From contig NZ_LMUQ01000006.1 of assembly GCF_009765865.1 (NCBI RefSeq), positions 27,998-91,997 of the forward strand: 64,000 nt of DNA. The letters are read 5' to 3'. Both the position numbers and the translations under genes were made by a program. The notes beneath the pieces were generated by a model, which had not been told where the DNA came from, did no database searches, and worked only from the letters and a program-made list of their open reading frames with translations. The DNA comes from Acidisoma sp. L85 (GTDB lineage Bacteria > Pseudomonadota > Alphaproteobacteria > Acetobacterales > Acetobacteraceae). Positions 1 through 8,013 of the stretch are shown here, in pieces. Each line of letters starts with the position of its first letter. Positions within the stretch are counted from its first letter, which is position 1.

Positions 1-823
1 TCGCGCGGCTTACCAGACTGCCACGGAGGGCACCTGGAATGGGGTCATTCCGCCCGGCCAGATCATTCAGGTCTCCAAGAACCTCATCGTCACGGCAGAT
101 GCTTCTGACCCGGCGACCGGCGCGCTGAGCCACGTGTTTGTCTATCAGCGGGCGCCCGATGGAAAGGAGAAGCTCACCACGGGCCGCAGCGGCACGCTCG
201 TCCTTTCCGATGACGGAACGCAGGTCATGCTCAGTCTGAAAAACGGCGAGCAGATGAATGTCTTGCCCGACAATCGGATCGATTCCGTGTCTTCCGACAG
301 CACGACAATGCACCATCCGTTCCTGCTGCACTTCGCGAACTTCCGCGCACGGGGTTTCGATGAACGGGAGATGACGATGGGGGAGCTGTGGCACGCGCGG
401 AACCATCCGCATCCGCCTCAGCCCGTCCGCCGTCTCGACGGCGAATTCCACAGCCGGCTGGTGCGTTCGCTTTCACTCGTGGTGCTGCCCTTGCTGGCCA
501 TTTCGATTGGTCTCGCCGCCAAACGAACCCGCCGCCAATACGGAATCGTGGTCGGCGTCATCATCCTGGTGCTCTACGACCACGCCGTCCAGCTGGCTCA
601 GGCCATCGGAACCGCGGGCCTGATGGATCCGCGATTGCCCCTTTGGGGATGTTTCCTGACGTTCACTGTCTTCTGCCTGTGGATGTTCCGGCGTGCCGTT
701 CGTCATACGAGTGAGGGACCTTTCGACCGCATCTTCGATCTGCTCGAGCGGGCGTCCGATCGTATCGCGCGCGCCTGGCGTCGCCCCGTGCCAATGGGCC
801 GACGAAAGATCCGCGCCTGGTAA
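1..823 (+). CDS. LptF-like permease (YjgP/YjgQ family), truncated at the window edge
   Basis: The reading frame is open from base 2, so the gene begins outside the window. Known family role: LptF and LptG are the inner-membrane permeases of the LPS transporter; they pass lipid from the membrane to a periplasmic bridge, driven by LptB. The visible part starts in the periplasmic beta-jellyroll domain and ends with three hydrophobic helices (about bases 461-530, 535-600 and 640-690), which is the normal C-terminal layout. It is followed 17 bases later by an LptG-like gene and then by ceramide-synthesis genes. I infer that this pair may be a paralogue dedicated to sphingolipid export rather than the housekeeping LPS pair, but the window cannot separate the two. 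Confidence 0.85.
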   Translation, partial: RAAYQTATEGTWNGVIPPGQIIQVSKNLIVTADASDPATGALSHVFVYQRAPDGKEKLTTGRSGTLVLSDDGTQVMLSLKNGEQMNVLPDNRIDSVSSDSTTMHHPFLLHFANFRARGFDEREMTMGELWHARNHPHPPQPVRRLDGEFHSRLVRSLSLVVLPLLAISIGLAAKRTRRQYGIVVGVIILVLYDHAVQLAQAIGTAGLMDPRLPLWGCFLTFTVFCLWMFRRAVRHTSEGPFDRIFDLLERASDRIARAWRRPVPMGRRKIRAW

Positions 824-840
824 TCCGCCGCTACCTGACA

Positions 841-1878
841 GTGCTGTTGCTCACGCGCCTGCTCGGTGCCCTTTTCGGGCTGGCAGCCTTGCTGCAACTG
901 CTCGACCTGCTGGACAAGGCTGGCACCATATTGGCGCATGGCGGCCTGGCCGACATTGGCCACTACGTCGGCCTTAGGTTGCCGACCACCCTGGCTGAGA
1001 TGCTCCCATTGGCGACGCTGGTCGGCGCCTTGCTGGCGTTCCGCCAGCTGGCCGGCACTCAGGAGGCTACGACGCTGCGTGGGGCGGGCCTCAGCCTAGG
1101 GCAGATCCTTGGGCTTCTGCTGCCAATATGCCTCGCCATCACCATCGTGCATTTCGCACTGCGGACGGAGATCTCGCCTCGCGCGCAACGGGCCTTCTCC
1201 GATTGGTGGATCGTGAAGATACCTCCAAGCAACACGGACCCAGCGCCACCGCGCCTTTGGCTGGCCTCACATGGGGACATAGCCTCGATCGATAGGGTGT
1301 CGTTGAAGGGCCGGCGCCTGGAAGGCATCATGATCGCCCAGCGCTCCGACCAGGGCGACTTGCTCGTCCGGCTGGACGCGGGTTCGGCCCTTTATGAACA
1401 TGGGCATTGGACGCTCTTTGCCGTCCGCGTCGCGCGACAGAACCATGCCGAAGCCCGATTTCTCCCGACCCTTGGCTGGCCCCACGGCCCTGCACCCGCC
1501 AATATGATTGACCTCGCCCAACCGGTCGACAGCATGACGCTCGGCCGGCTGATTGCCACGCTTCGCGGCCGCTGGGCTGGCTCGCAAAGCATGGATTTCT
1601 ACCGCACCCAATTGCATGGGACGATCGCCTCCCTGTTCGATCCCCTCCTCATGATACTGTTTGCTGTGCCGGTTCTGCTGGCGCCCCCGAGAGCCTCAGG
1701 CGGCGGCGTCTACATGGCTAGCAGCCTCATTCTCGGCCTCGGTTACCTCACCTCTGCCGGCCTTCTCAGCGCTTTGGGAGAGGCCGGGACCTTGCCGCCT
1801 TGGCTGGCCGGATGGGCCGCACTCGTGCTGTTTTCAGGCTATGGCGGCCTGCGCCTGATCCAGGCTGAGGGTGACTAG
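841..1878 (+). CDS. LptG-like permease (YjgP/YjgQ family)
   Basis: About 345 residues, slightly short for LptG (about 355-365). Hydrophobic helices lie near residues 5-25, 45-75 and 85-105, followed by a periplasmic beta-rich domain (about 120-240) and three C-terminal helices (about 260-340), the standard YjgP/YjgQ architecture. The start is uncertain: GTG at 841 is used here, but the frame stays open upstream through a CTG at 817, and the residues I-R-R-Y-L-T just before 841 look like the usual LptG N-terminus. A non-ATG start overlapping the end of the LptF-like gene is therefore possible. Partner of the preceding LptF-like protein; expected to form a heterodimer with it and with an LptB ATPase encoded elsewhere. 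Confidence 0.83.
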   Translation: MLLLTRLLGALFGLAALLQLLDLLDKAGTILAHGGLADIGHYVGLRLPTTLAEMLPLATLVGALLAFRQLAGTQEATTLRGAGLSLGQILGLLLPICLAITIVHFALRTEISPRAQRAFSDWWIVKIPPSNTDPAPPRLWLASHGDIASIDRVSLKGRRLEGIMIAQRSDQGDLLVRLDAGSALYEHGHWTLFAVRVARQNHAEARFLPTLGWPHGPAPANMIDLAQPVDSMTLGRLIATLRGRWAGSQSMDFYRTQLHGTIASLFDPLLMILFAVPVLLAPPRASGGGVYMASSLILGLGYLTSAGLLSALGEAGTLPPWLAGWAALVLFSGYGGLRLIQAEGD

Positions 1879-1964
1879 GCGGTCTGGCCCTGCCCAGCGC
1901 CTCCCCTCCCGGTTGCTTGACAGCCGATCTCTTTAAGTTTCAATCACCGCCCTAAGGAGAGTTG

Positions 1965-2141
1965 ATGTACCCGCGCCGGCGTAAATACGGACAGAGCTTC
2001 GATCTCGAACGAATGATTCTGCGGGATTTATCCAACGTCCACGGAAGCCAAACATCGGACCAGGTGCGTTGCAAGCGCGCTCGTCCATACACGGACAGCC
2101 CTCCACCCGATGGCCCTCCCCGCCGGGAGCAATGGATGTGA
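1965..2141 (+). CDS. Small basic ORF of 58 residues, unrecognised
   Basis: ATG at 1965 is preceded by a good ribosome-binding sequence (AAGGAGA, 5 bases before the start). The product begins M-Y-P-R-R-R-K-Y-G-Q-S-F, is rich in Arg and Lys in its first half and Pro-rich at its end. It stops at 2139-2141, overlapping the ATG (2132) of the ceramide synthase-like gene by 10 bases in another frame, an arrangement that would allow translational coupling. I recognise no family. It may be a real small gene or a leader ORF. The ribosome-binding site and the overlap are the only support. Confidence 0.35.
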   Translation: MYPRRRKYGQSFDLERMILRDLSNVHGSQTSDQVRCKRARPYTDSPPPDGPPRREQWM

Positions 2142-3298
2142 ACGGTTCGACTTCACGCCTGGACGCGATCGAGATCATACCCGTCATCGGCAGCGCCGGA
2201 CTGAAGCGTTTCATCCGCCTGCCCGACAGACTCTTTCGCGCCGAGCCGCACTATGTGCCGCCTCTCCATTCGGAGCGTCAGGCGGCTCTGACCCCCAAGG
2301 GCAATCCCTTCTTCGGCCATGCTGACGTCGCGTTCTGGCTAGCCGTCCGCAACGGCGTGGATATTGGCCGAATCAGTGCCCAGCGTGATCATCTGGCCAA
2401 AGTCGATCCGGCCGAGCCGGTCGGCAACTTTGGCATGCTGGTTTCGATCGACGAGCCGGCTGTCTTCGCCGCCCTCCTTTCGACGGCTGAACAATGGCTC
2501 ATCGAAAAGGGCCTCAAACGCGTAACGGGCCCCTTCAACCTGTCGGTCAACGAAGAAACGGGCCTGCTGGTCGATGGCTTCGATACAGATCCCATGCTCA
2601 TGATGCCATATGATCCGCCCTATGCGGATCACCACATCAAGGCGAATGGCTACAGTAAGGTCCGTGATCTCTACGCTTATATTTGCGATAGCTCCGCGGC
2701 CTTGCCGCCCGCCTCGGCCGCCATGGTGGCACGCGGCTTGCCATCGAACGTCGTCCTGCGGCCGATGCGTTTGAAGGACCTCAAGAGCGATATCGCCGCC
2801 CTCGTCGATATCTATAACGATGCCTGGGACGGCCATTGGGGGTTCGTACCCATCACTCAGGCCGAGGTAGACCATATGGCGAAGGCCATGCGGCCGCTCC
2901 TCCATGAGCGCCTGATCTGGTTTGCCGAGGTCGATGGCGAACCGGCGGCCTTCGGCCTCTGCCTCCCCAACCTGAACGCGGCCATCCGCGATCTTTCGGG
3001 TAAGCTGTTCCCCTTCGGCTGGGCCAAACTGTTGTGGCGATTGAAGGTATCGGGCGTAACGACGGCCCGCGTACCTCTGATGGGTGTGCGCAAACGTTTC
3101 GGCAATGGCATTTTGGGGCGGCTTCTTTCGCTTCACATCGTGGAGGCATTGCGGCGCGAAGCGTTGGCCAAGGGCATCACAGCCGTTGAGATGTCGTGGG
3201 TCCTGGAAGACAATATGCCGATGCGCCATCTGGCCGAAGCCGTCGGTGGACGCGCCTACAAGACTTATCGCGTCTATGAAAAGTCGCTGGCCGGATGA
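2132..3298 (+). CDS. bcerS: Bacterial ceramide synthase-like GNAT-fold N-acyltransferase
   Basis: 388 residues from ATG 2132 (preceded by GGGAGC); the frame is open upstream to a start at 2069, which I reject because the conserved part begins with D-A-I-E-I-I-P-V. In Caulobacter the homologous GNAT-type protein bCerS attaches the second acyl chain to 3-oxosphinganine, giving oxidised ceramide. Features seen are R-F-I-R-L-P-D-R-L-F near residue 26, the V-N-E-E-T-G-L-L-V-D-G motif in the first half, and a GNAT-like second half ending with E-M-S-W-V-L-E-D-N. It is soluble with no signal peptide. The next gene overlaps its stop by 4 bases, so they are in one operon. The family assignment comes from memory of the family and from the aasR/cerR neighbours. 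Confidence 0.75.
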   Translation: MDVNGSTSRLDAIEIIPVIGSAGLKRFIRLPDRLFRAEPHYVPPLHSERQAALTPKGNPFFGHADVAFWLAVRNGVDIGRISAQRDHLAKVDPAEPVGNFGMLVSIDEPAVFAALLSTAEQWLIEKGLKRVTGPFNLSVNEETGLLVDGFDTDPMLMMPYDPPYADHHIKANGYSKVRDLYAYICDSSAALPPASAAMVARGLPSNVVLRPMRLKDLKSDIAALVDIYNDAWDGHWGFVPITQAEVDHMAKAMRPLLHERLIWFAEVDGEPAAFGLCLPNLNAAIRDLSGKLFPFGWAKLLWRLKVSGVTTARVPLMGVRKRFGNGILGRLLSLHIVEALRREALAKGITAVEMSWVLEDNMPMRHLAEAVGGRAYKTYRVYEKSLAG

Positions 3299-4074
3299 CG
3301 CCAGGTGACGGACTGACAGCGCTGATTCTCGCCGGGAACCGCAGGGGTAGAATTGACCCCATGGCGGCGGCGGCCGGCGTCTCTCATAAGGCGCTGCTCC
3401 CCGTGGACGGGACGCCGATGATCCTGCACGTCATCAGGGCGCTCCAGGCCTGCCCTGCCGTCCACCGTATCATCGTCTCGACCGAGCCGTCGGATATTCT
3501 GGCCGCATTTGCGGAGGCACGCACGATCCTGGTCCGTCCCTCCGCCGCGTCGCCGAGCCGGAGCGTTGCTGCTTCCTTGCTAGAATTTGGAACTCCGCTG
3601 CTCGTCACGACGGCGGATCACGCATTGCTAACGCCCGAAATCCTGCAGTCCTTTCTTTCCCAAACGCCCGATGAGGCCGATGCCACGGCCGGCGTGGCGC
3701 GATCGGATGTGATACGCGTAGCCTATCCAACTACCCGCCGCACCTGGTTACGCATGCGCGATGGCGACTTTAGCGGCTGCAACCTGTTCCTCCTGCGCAC
3801 ACCGAGTGCCAGCCGAGCCGTGGACTTCTGGCAACGGTTGGAACAGCAGCGCAAGAGCCCAGTCGCCATGGTGCGGATCATCGGCTTGACCGCGCTGTTC
3901 CGTTATTTGTTCAAAAGCTTGACGATGCAGGCCGCGGTTCGGCTTTTGGGTCGTCGCGTAGGAGCGAAGCTCGCAATCGTCGAGTTGCCATTCGCGGATG
4001 CCGCTGTCGACGTCGATAAACCATCGGACCTGCTGCTCGTCGACAAAACCTTTGCTAAACGCAAAGCGGCGTAA
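3295..4074 (+). CDS. MobA-like nucleotidyltransferase of the sphingolipid locus
   Basis: 259 residues, ATG overlapping the previous stop (ATGA). The N-terminus has the NTP-transferase signature A-L-I-L-A-G-N-R followed by H-K-A-L-L-P-V-D-G-T-P-M, i.e. the nucleotide-binding loop and the lysine used by GT-A type nucleotidyltransferases; T-T-A-D-H-A-L-L near residue 103 supplies the metal-binding Asp. A Caulobacter sphingolipid nucleotidyltransferase, CpgD, has been described as a phosphoglycerate cytidylyltransferase that activates the ceramide head group. The present protein sits in an equivalent context, with CDP-glycerol-type transferases a few kb away, so I infer it makes their activated donor. 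The substrate is not shown by sequence; a MobA or sugar-1-phosphate role is less likely here. Confidence 0.7.
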   Translation: MTPGDGLTALILAGNRRGRIDPMAAAAGVSHKALLPVDGTPMILHVIRALQACPAVHRIIVSTEPSDILAAFAEARTILVRPSAASPSRSVAASLLEFGTPLLVTTADHALLTPEILQSFLSQTPDEADATAGVARSDVIRVAYPTTRRTWLRMRDGDFSGCNLFLLRTPSASRAVDFWQRLEQQRKSPVAMVRIIGLTALFRYLFKSLTMQAAVRLLGRRVGAKLAIVELPFADAAVDVDKPSDLLLVDKTFAKRKAA

Positions 4075-4119
4075 TCAGCACCCGAGCCTAACCCACGACC
4101 ATGTTCTGGATCACAAATC

Positions 4120-5868
4120 TTGGATTTCAATTACATCTCCGGGCCGACGCCAACTTTCAGCGGCATCGAGCAGCGCCTCGGCAACTTCCTAACCTTGCCG
4201 GAAGCGCTCGACTACGCGGCGAGCGGCGAGACAGGTCTCAACTTTTATTCCGTTCGGGGCGAACTGACAGAGGCGCTTCCCTATCGCACTTTGCGGGTCG
4301 AGGCGATTGCACTCGCCCGAAAGCTACTAGCGCGGGGATTGAAGCGCCAGGATCCAGTGGCGATCATCGCGGAGACACGGCCCGACTTCGTCCGCATCTT
4401 CTTTGCCTGCCAATATGCCGGCCTCATCCCTGTCCCGTTGCCCTTGCCGTTCGCCTTTGGGGGACGTGAGGCCTATGTCGCGCATATCGGACGATTGATC
4501 ATAGAGGCGAAAGCGACCGCGTTATTCGCACCCAAGGCATTGATCGGATGGCTCTCTCCCTTTGCAGAGGATCAGGGGCTGGCCCTTTGCAGCACGGTTG
4601 CTGATCTGGCTGAGGCCCCCGACGCTGATGTGGCACTGCCGGTGATCGGGGTTGACGATACCGCGTATCTGCAATTTTCCTCCGGCAGCACCCGCTTTCC
4701 CATCGGGGTGGTGATCAAGCAGCGCGCCCTCATGGCCAATGTGTCTGCGATGCTGAGCCATGGGCTGGAGATTCGGCCGGACGACCGTGCCGTATCCTGG
4801 CTGCCGCTGTATCATGACATGGGGCTGGTCGGCTTCCTGCTTACCCCTGTGTCGGGCCAGGTGACGGTCGATTTGCTCGCCACGCAGGATTTCGCGCGAC
4901 GCCCACAACTTTGGTTGTCACTCATCTCCAACGGCCGCGGCACGATCTCCTACAGTCCGAGCTTCGGCTATGACCTTTGCGCGCGGCGCGAGCAGTCCAT
5001 CAGCAGGGCCGACCTGGATCTTTCGAGCTGGCGCATCGCCGGTATCGGCGGCGACATGATCCGACCAGCCGTATTGTCCGGTTTCGCAAAACTATTCGCT
5101 GCTTGCGGATTTCGGCCAGAAGCCTTCTTGCCGAGCTACGGCATGGCTGAAGCCACCCTCGCGATCAGCTTCGCACCGATCGGGCGTGGGATAGAGATGG
5201 ACACCATCGACCTCGACCTGATGGAGCAGGTTGGCATCATCCAAGCCCCAGCCGACGAAAATTCCCGCGTCCGAACAGTCGTGCTGTGCGGTGTCGCCTT
5301 ACCGAATCATGAGATTGAAATTCGTGATGCAGACGGCGCCGTTTTGGCGGACCGCCGCGTGGGACGGATCTTCGCGCGCGGCGCCAGTGTGATGCAGGGA
5401 TATAACGGCCGACCCGATGAGACGGGCGTCAATCTCTCGGCCGATGGATGGCTCGCCACCGGCGACCTCGGCTACCACCTCGGGAAAACACTGGTGGTTA
5501 CCGGGCGCGCCAAGGACCTCATCATCATCAATGGGCGCAACATCTGGCCGCAGGATCTGGAGTGGACGGTCGAACGAACTTCCCCCGAGGTCAGGACCGG
5601 CGACGTCGCGGCGTTTTCCGTGGAAGAAGATGGCCAGGAAATTCTCCTTCTTGCCGTCGAATCGCGCAGCATCACCGATCCGGCAGCTAGTCGCCGGCTG
5701 ATCGAGGACGTTAGTGGAACGATTCGGGCGCAGCACGGGCTCGACTGTCGCGTGATCCTGTTAACACCTGGTAGTCTTAGCTATACTTCGTCTGGCAAAC
5801 TGAGCCGTTCTCTCACGCGGCAGCATTACCTGGCGGAAGCACTTCCACGCGTTGTCGTCTCTGCGTGA
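4120..5868 (+). CDS. aasR: Fatty acyl-AMP ligase / acyl-ACP synthetase of ceramide synthesis
   Basis: 582 residues of the adenylate-forming superfamily, FAAL type. TTG at 4120 is the only plausible start, because the frame has a stop at 4072-4074 and no ATG before conserved sequence. Seen: the ATP-binding P-loop Q-F-S-S-G-S-T-R-F-P near residue 187, L-P-L-Y-H-D-M-G-L-V-G near 228, a P-S-Y-G-M-A-E-A-T adenylate-binding segment near 339, and the T-G-D-L-G hinge region followed by G-R-A-K-D-L-I-I-I-N-G-R-N. In Caulobacter, AasR loads a fatty acid onto the dedicated carrier protein AcpR for sphingolipid synthesis, and it neighbours cerR as it does here. The next gene overlaps by 4 bases (GTGA). 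Confidence 0.75.
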   Translation: MDFNYISGPTPTFSGIEQRLGNFLTLPEALDYAASGETGLNFYSVRGELTEALPYRTLRVEAIALARKLLARGLKRQDPVAIIAETRPDFVRIFFACQYAGLIPVPLPLPFAFGGREAYVAHIGRLIIEAKATALFAPKALIGWLSPFAEDQGLALCSTVADLAEAPDADVALPVIGVDDTAYLQFSSGSTRFPIGVVIKQRALMANVSAMLSHGLEIRPDDRAVSWLPLYHDMGLVGFLLTPVSGQVTVDLLATQDFARRPQLWLSLISNGRGTISYSPSFGYDLCARREQSISRADLDLSSWRIAGIGGDMIRPAVLSGFAKLFAACGFRPEAFLPSYGMAEATLAISFAPIGRGIEMDTIDLDLMEQVGIIQAPADENSRVRTVVLCGVALPNHEIEIRDADGAVLADRRVGRIFARGASVMQGYNGRPDETGVNLSADGWLATGDLGYHLGKTLVVTGRAKDLIIINGRNIWPQDLEWTVERTSPEVRTGDVAAFSVEEDGQEILLLAVESRSITDPAASRRLIEDVSGTIRAQHGLDCRVILLTPGSLSYTSSGKLSRSLTRQHYLAEALPRVVVSA

Positions 5869-6821
5869 CGGCGCCGCTCGTCGCTGCCGTCACGGGTGGC
5901 ACGGGATTTCTAGGACGCTACATCGTCGCGGCCCTCGCGGCCTCAGGCTGGAAGGTCCGGCTGCTGACGCGCCGCGCCCCGCTGCATCCCCTTCTGTCCG
6001 AGATCCCGCTTGAACTCGTGCTCGGGGATCTGGGTGATTCCTCCGCACTCTGCCGGCTGGTAACCGGCGCCTCCGTGATCATCCACGCGGCAGGACTGGT
6101 CAAAGCACGAAGCGCCCAAGAGTTCTTCGCGATCAACGCTGACGGAACCCGAAGATTGGCGGAGGCAATGGCGCGGAACGCTGTGGCCGCGCGGTTTGTC
6201 CTGATCTCGTCACAGGCGGCGCGGCATCCGCATCTTTCCGCCTATGCCGCCAGCAAGCGCGCGGGCGAAGACGCGATAATCGCCATCCTTGGCACCACGT
6301 CCTGGGTCATCCTCCGGCCCTGCGTCGTCTACGGACCTTGGGATATCGAGGGTCTCGCCATGATGCGCATGGCACGACGCTCGATCGCGCCTGCCATGAC
6401 AAAGCCCGAGCTACGCATTGCCCTAATTCATGCGCGAGACGCAGCGACGGCCATCGCGGCGCTGAGCCCCGGCGGACCCAGCCATGCCGTGTTCGAAATC
6501 TCGGACGAGCGGATTGACGGCTACGGCTGGGCTGAACTTCTCGCAACGATCGGTGATGCCCTCGGAAATAGGCCCCGCATGCTGCACGTGCCTGATCTGC
6601 TGCTGAGTGCTGCAGGTGCTGCAAGCGACGGTCTCGCCACCCTCTCTGGCAAGCCCGCCATCTTCGGCCGCGCCAAACTGCGCGAAATCCTGCACCGGGA
6701 CTGGGCACCTGACCGCAAGATGCGGCTGCCCGACGCTCTTTGGGCGCCACACATCACCCTCCAGTCAGGCATTGCCGAGACCGTCGCATGGTGGAAATCA
6801 GCCGGGTATCTGAGGGTTTAG
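5865..6821 (+). CDS. cerR: NAD(P)-dependent epimerase/dehydratase-fold reductase, CerR-like
   Basis: 318 residues, GTG start inside the previous stop codon, so it is translationally coupled to the acyl-AMP ligase. An extended short-chain dehydrogenase fold is shown by the glycine motif G-G-T-G-F-L-G-R-Y near residue 11 and the catalytic Y-A-A-S-K near residue 126, with L-I-S-S-Q as the serine region. In Caulobacter, CerR reduces oxidised ceramide to dihydroceramide and is encoded between acpR and aasR. Here the order is aasR then cerR, and the gene ends the plus-strand operon, facing a transferase gene 19 bases away. Sugar epimerase activity is the alternative; the neighbours favour CerR. Confidence 0.72.
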   Translation: MTAPLVAAVTGGTGFLGRYIVAALAASGWKVRLLTRRAPLHPLLSEIPLELVLGDLGDSSALCRLVTGASVIIHAAGLVKARSAQEFFAINADGTRRLAEAMARNAVAARFVLISSQAARHPHLSAYAASKRAGEDAIIAILGTTSWVILRPCVVYGPWDIEGLAMMRMARRSIAPAMTKPELRIALIHARDAATAIAALSPGGPSHAVFEISDERIDGYGWAELLATIGDALGNRPRMLHVPDLLLSAAGAASDGLATLSGKPAIFGRAKLREILHRDWAPDRKMRLPDALWAPHITLQSGIAETVAWWKSAGYLRV

Positions 6822-6840
6822 GGCGAGATGAGATTCCGCC

Positions 6841-7968
6841 TTATCTGACACTTGCGGACCGCCCCATGAAATCGAGTATCGCATCGGCGCCCCGCTCCGC
6901 CGCCCCTGCGCTGCGGTCACCGAGCGACGCCTTCGCAAAGATCTCCTGCCTTGCTCGATAGAAATCATGCCGCTCGGGCGCCGAACCTATGGCCGACAAA
7001 AGATCCTTTGGGTCATCAACCACATCCCCGAGATGCCAATGCGCGAAGTTCGGGTCGTCACGCCACTGCACACCGCGTGCGTTCAGAAAGACACAGGGAC
7101 GCGGCACCGCCAAAAACTCATAGACCTGGCCACTGACATCGCCGACATAGATGTCTGCTGCGTCTGCGTAAGTCATATCCATCAATCGGTCTGAACTCGT
7201 GTCGATTATGATGGTGTCAGTACTACGTGCCTCCCACATCGATCTGACCGACACGGACCGCCGCCGGAACATCTTTACATGCGGCGCGACAATCAGGTTG
7301 AATCTGGTCTGCCGGCCGAACTGGCCGAGCATCGGCTCGATGAATTTGTGCCAGGACGTGAGCCGCGGCGCCTTATGCGCGTTATAGAGCACCGTTGGGC
7401 GTTGATGCTTGAAAAAGGGCCGGTGCTGAACGCGCAATCGCGCACTGACTTCGAGTTTTACCGGACCGATCACAGCATGGTCGGCCGCCGTTACAAGCCC
7501 GCTCTTCAACAAACGCGTGGCGCTCTTGTCACCCGCGACAAGTACAAAGTCGAACGCTGCGGCGCGGGCATCAAACCCGCGCGCCCTATCTCCGAAACCA
7601 TGTGGGCTGTAAATGAGCTTCGGTCTCCTGATACCAAGACGCCGTGCCGAGGCGACCGTGTCTTCGAGCGTGAAGATGGCGTCGTACTGGTCGAGTTCCG
7701 AGGCGTTGTCGCGCATCACCATTTCTTTGAACATGCCGAGAATGCGGATCGACTGCATCAACCGGGTCGGCGGCGATCGCCGAAGCCTGCGATAGGCCAC
7801 TGGTGGCGTTCCGTAAGCCATACGGATGCGCTCAAGGTGTCGCGGCGTTTCAGGATCGTTGTAATAGCTGACAACATTGACGCCCGGGCGCGCCGCAAGT
7901 TCGAGTGCGATGGACGCTCCGTGATAGCATTGGTAGGCCTCGGCGATATAGAGGAAGGCAATGTTCAT
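6841..7968 (-). CDS. TagB/TagF-like glycerophosphotransferase homologue, copy 1
   Basis: 375 residues from ATG 7968; an upstream ATG at 7980 is possible, but the paralogues align from M-N-I-A-F-L-Y. A GT-B type fold is suggested by P-H-G-F-G-D in the middle, P-T-V-L-Y-N-A-H, a D-R-L-M-D-M-T-Y stretch and G-D-V-S-G-Q-V-Y-E-F, which line up with the donor-site region of CDP-glycerol glycerophosphotransferases (SDYSS-type motif). This copy has G-D-V-S-G where the other two have D-V-S-S or D-I-S-S. Closest to the third copy, sharing A-E-x-Y-Q-C-Y-H-G-A-S near the N-terminus. Likely transfers a glycerol-phosphate or phosphoglycerate-type group from a CDP donor to a lipid or glycan acceptor; the substrate is inferred from context. 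Divergent from the flippase gene 45 bases away. Confidence 0.65.
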   Translation of the reverse strand: MNIAFLYIAEAYQCYHGASIALELAARPGVNVVSYYNDPETPRHLERIRMAYGTPPVAYRRLRRSPPTRLMQSIRILGMFKEMVMRDNASELDQYDAIFTLEDTVASARRLGIRRPKLIYSPHGFGDRARGFDARAAAFDFVLVAGDKSATRLLKSGLVTAADHAVIGPVKLEVSARLRVQHRPFFKHQRPTVLYNAHKAPRLTSWHKFIEPMLGQFGRQTRFNLIVAPHVKMFRRRSVSVRSMWEARSTDTIIIDTSSDRLMDMTYADAADIYVGDVSGQVYEFLAVPRPCVFLNARGVQWRDDPNFAHWHLGDVVDDPKDLLSAIGSAPERHDFYRARQEIFAKASLGDRSAGAAERGADAILDFMGRSASVR

Positions 7969-8013
7969 CTTGCAGGACATCTACGGACTGCCCGGGCTGC
8001 TTGGCAAACGGTC

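Noticed and set aside
2339..3229. A 296-codon minus-strand frame opposite the ceramide synthase-like gene.
   Set aside because: His/Arg-rich antisense frame; the plus-strand protein has conserved family blocks.
7279..8013. Long 5' extension of the flippase reading frame.
   Set aside because: It is antisense to the conserved transferase gene and has no membrane helices; the conserved flippase part starts after TTG 8014.
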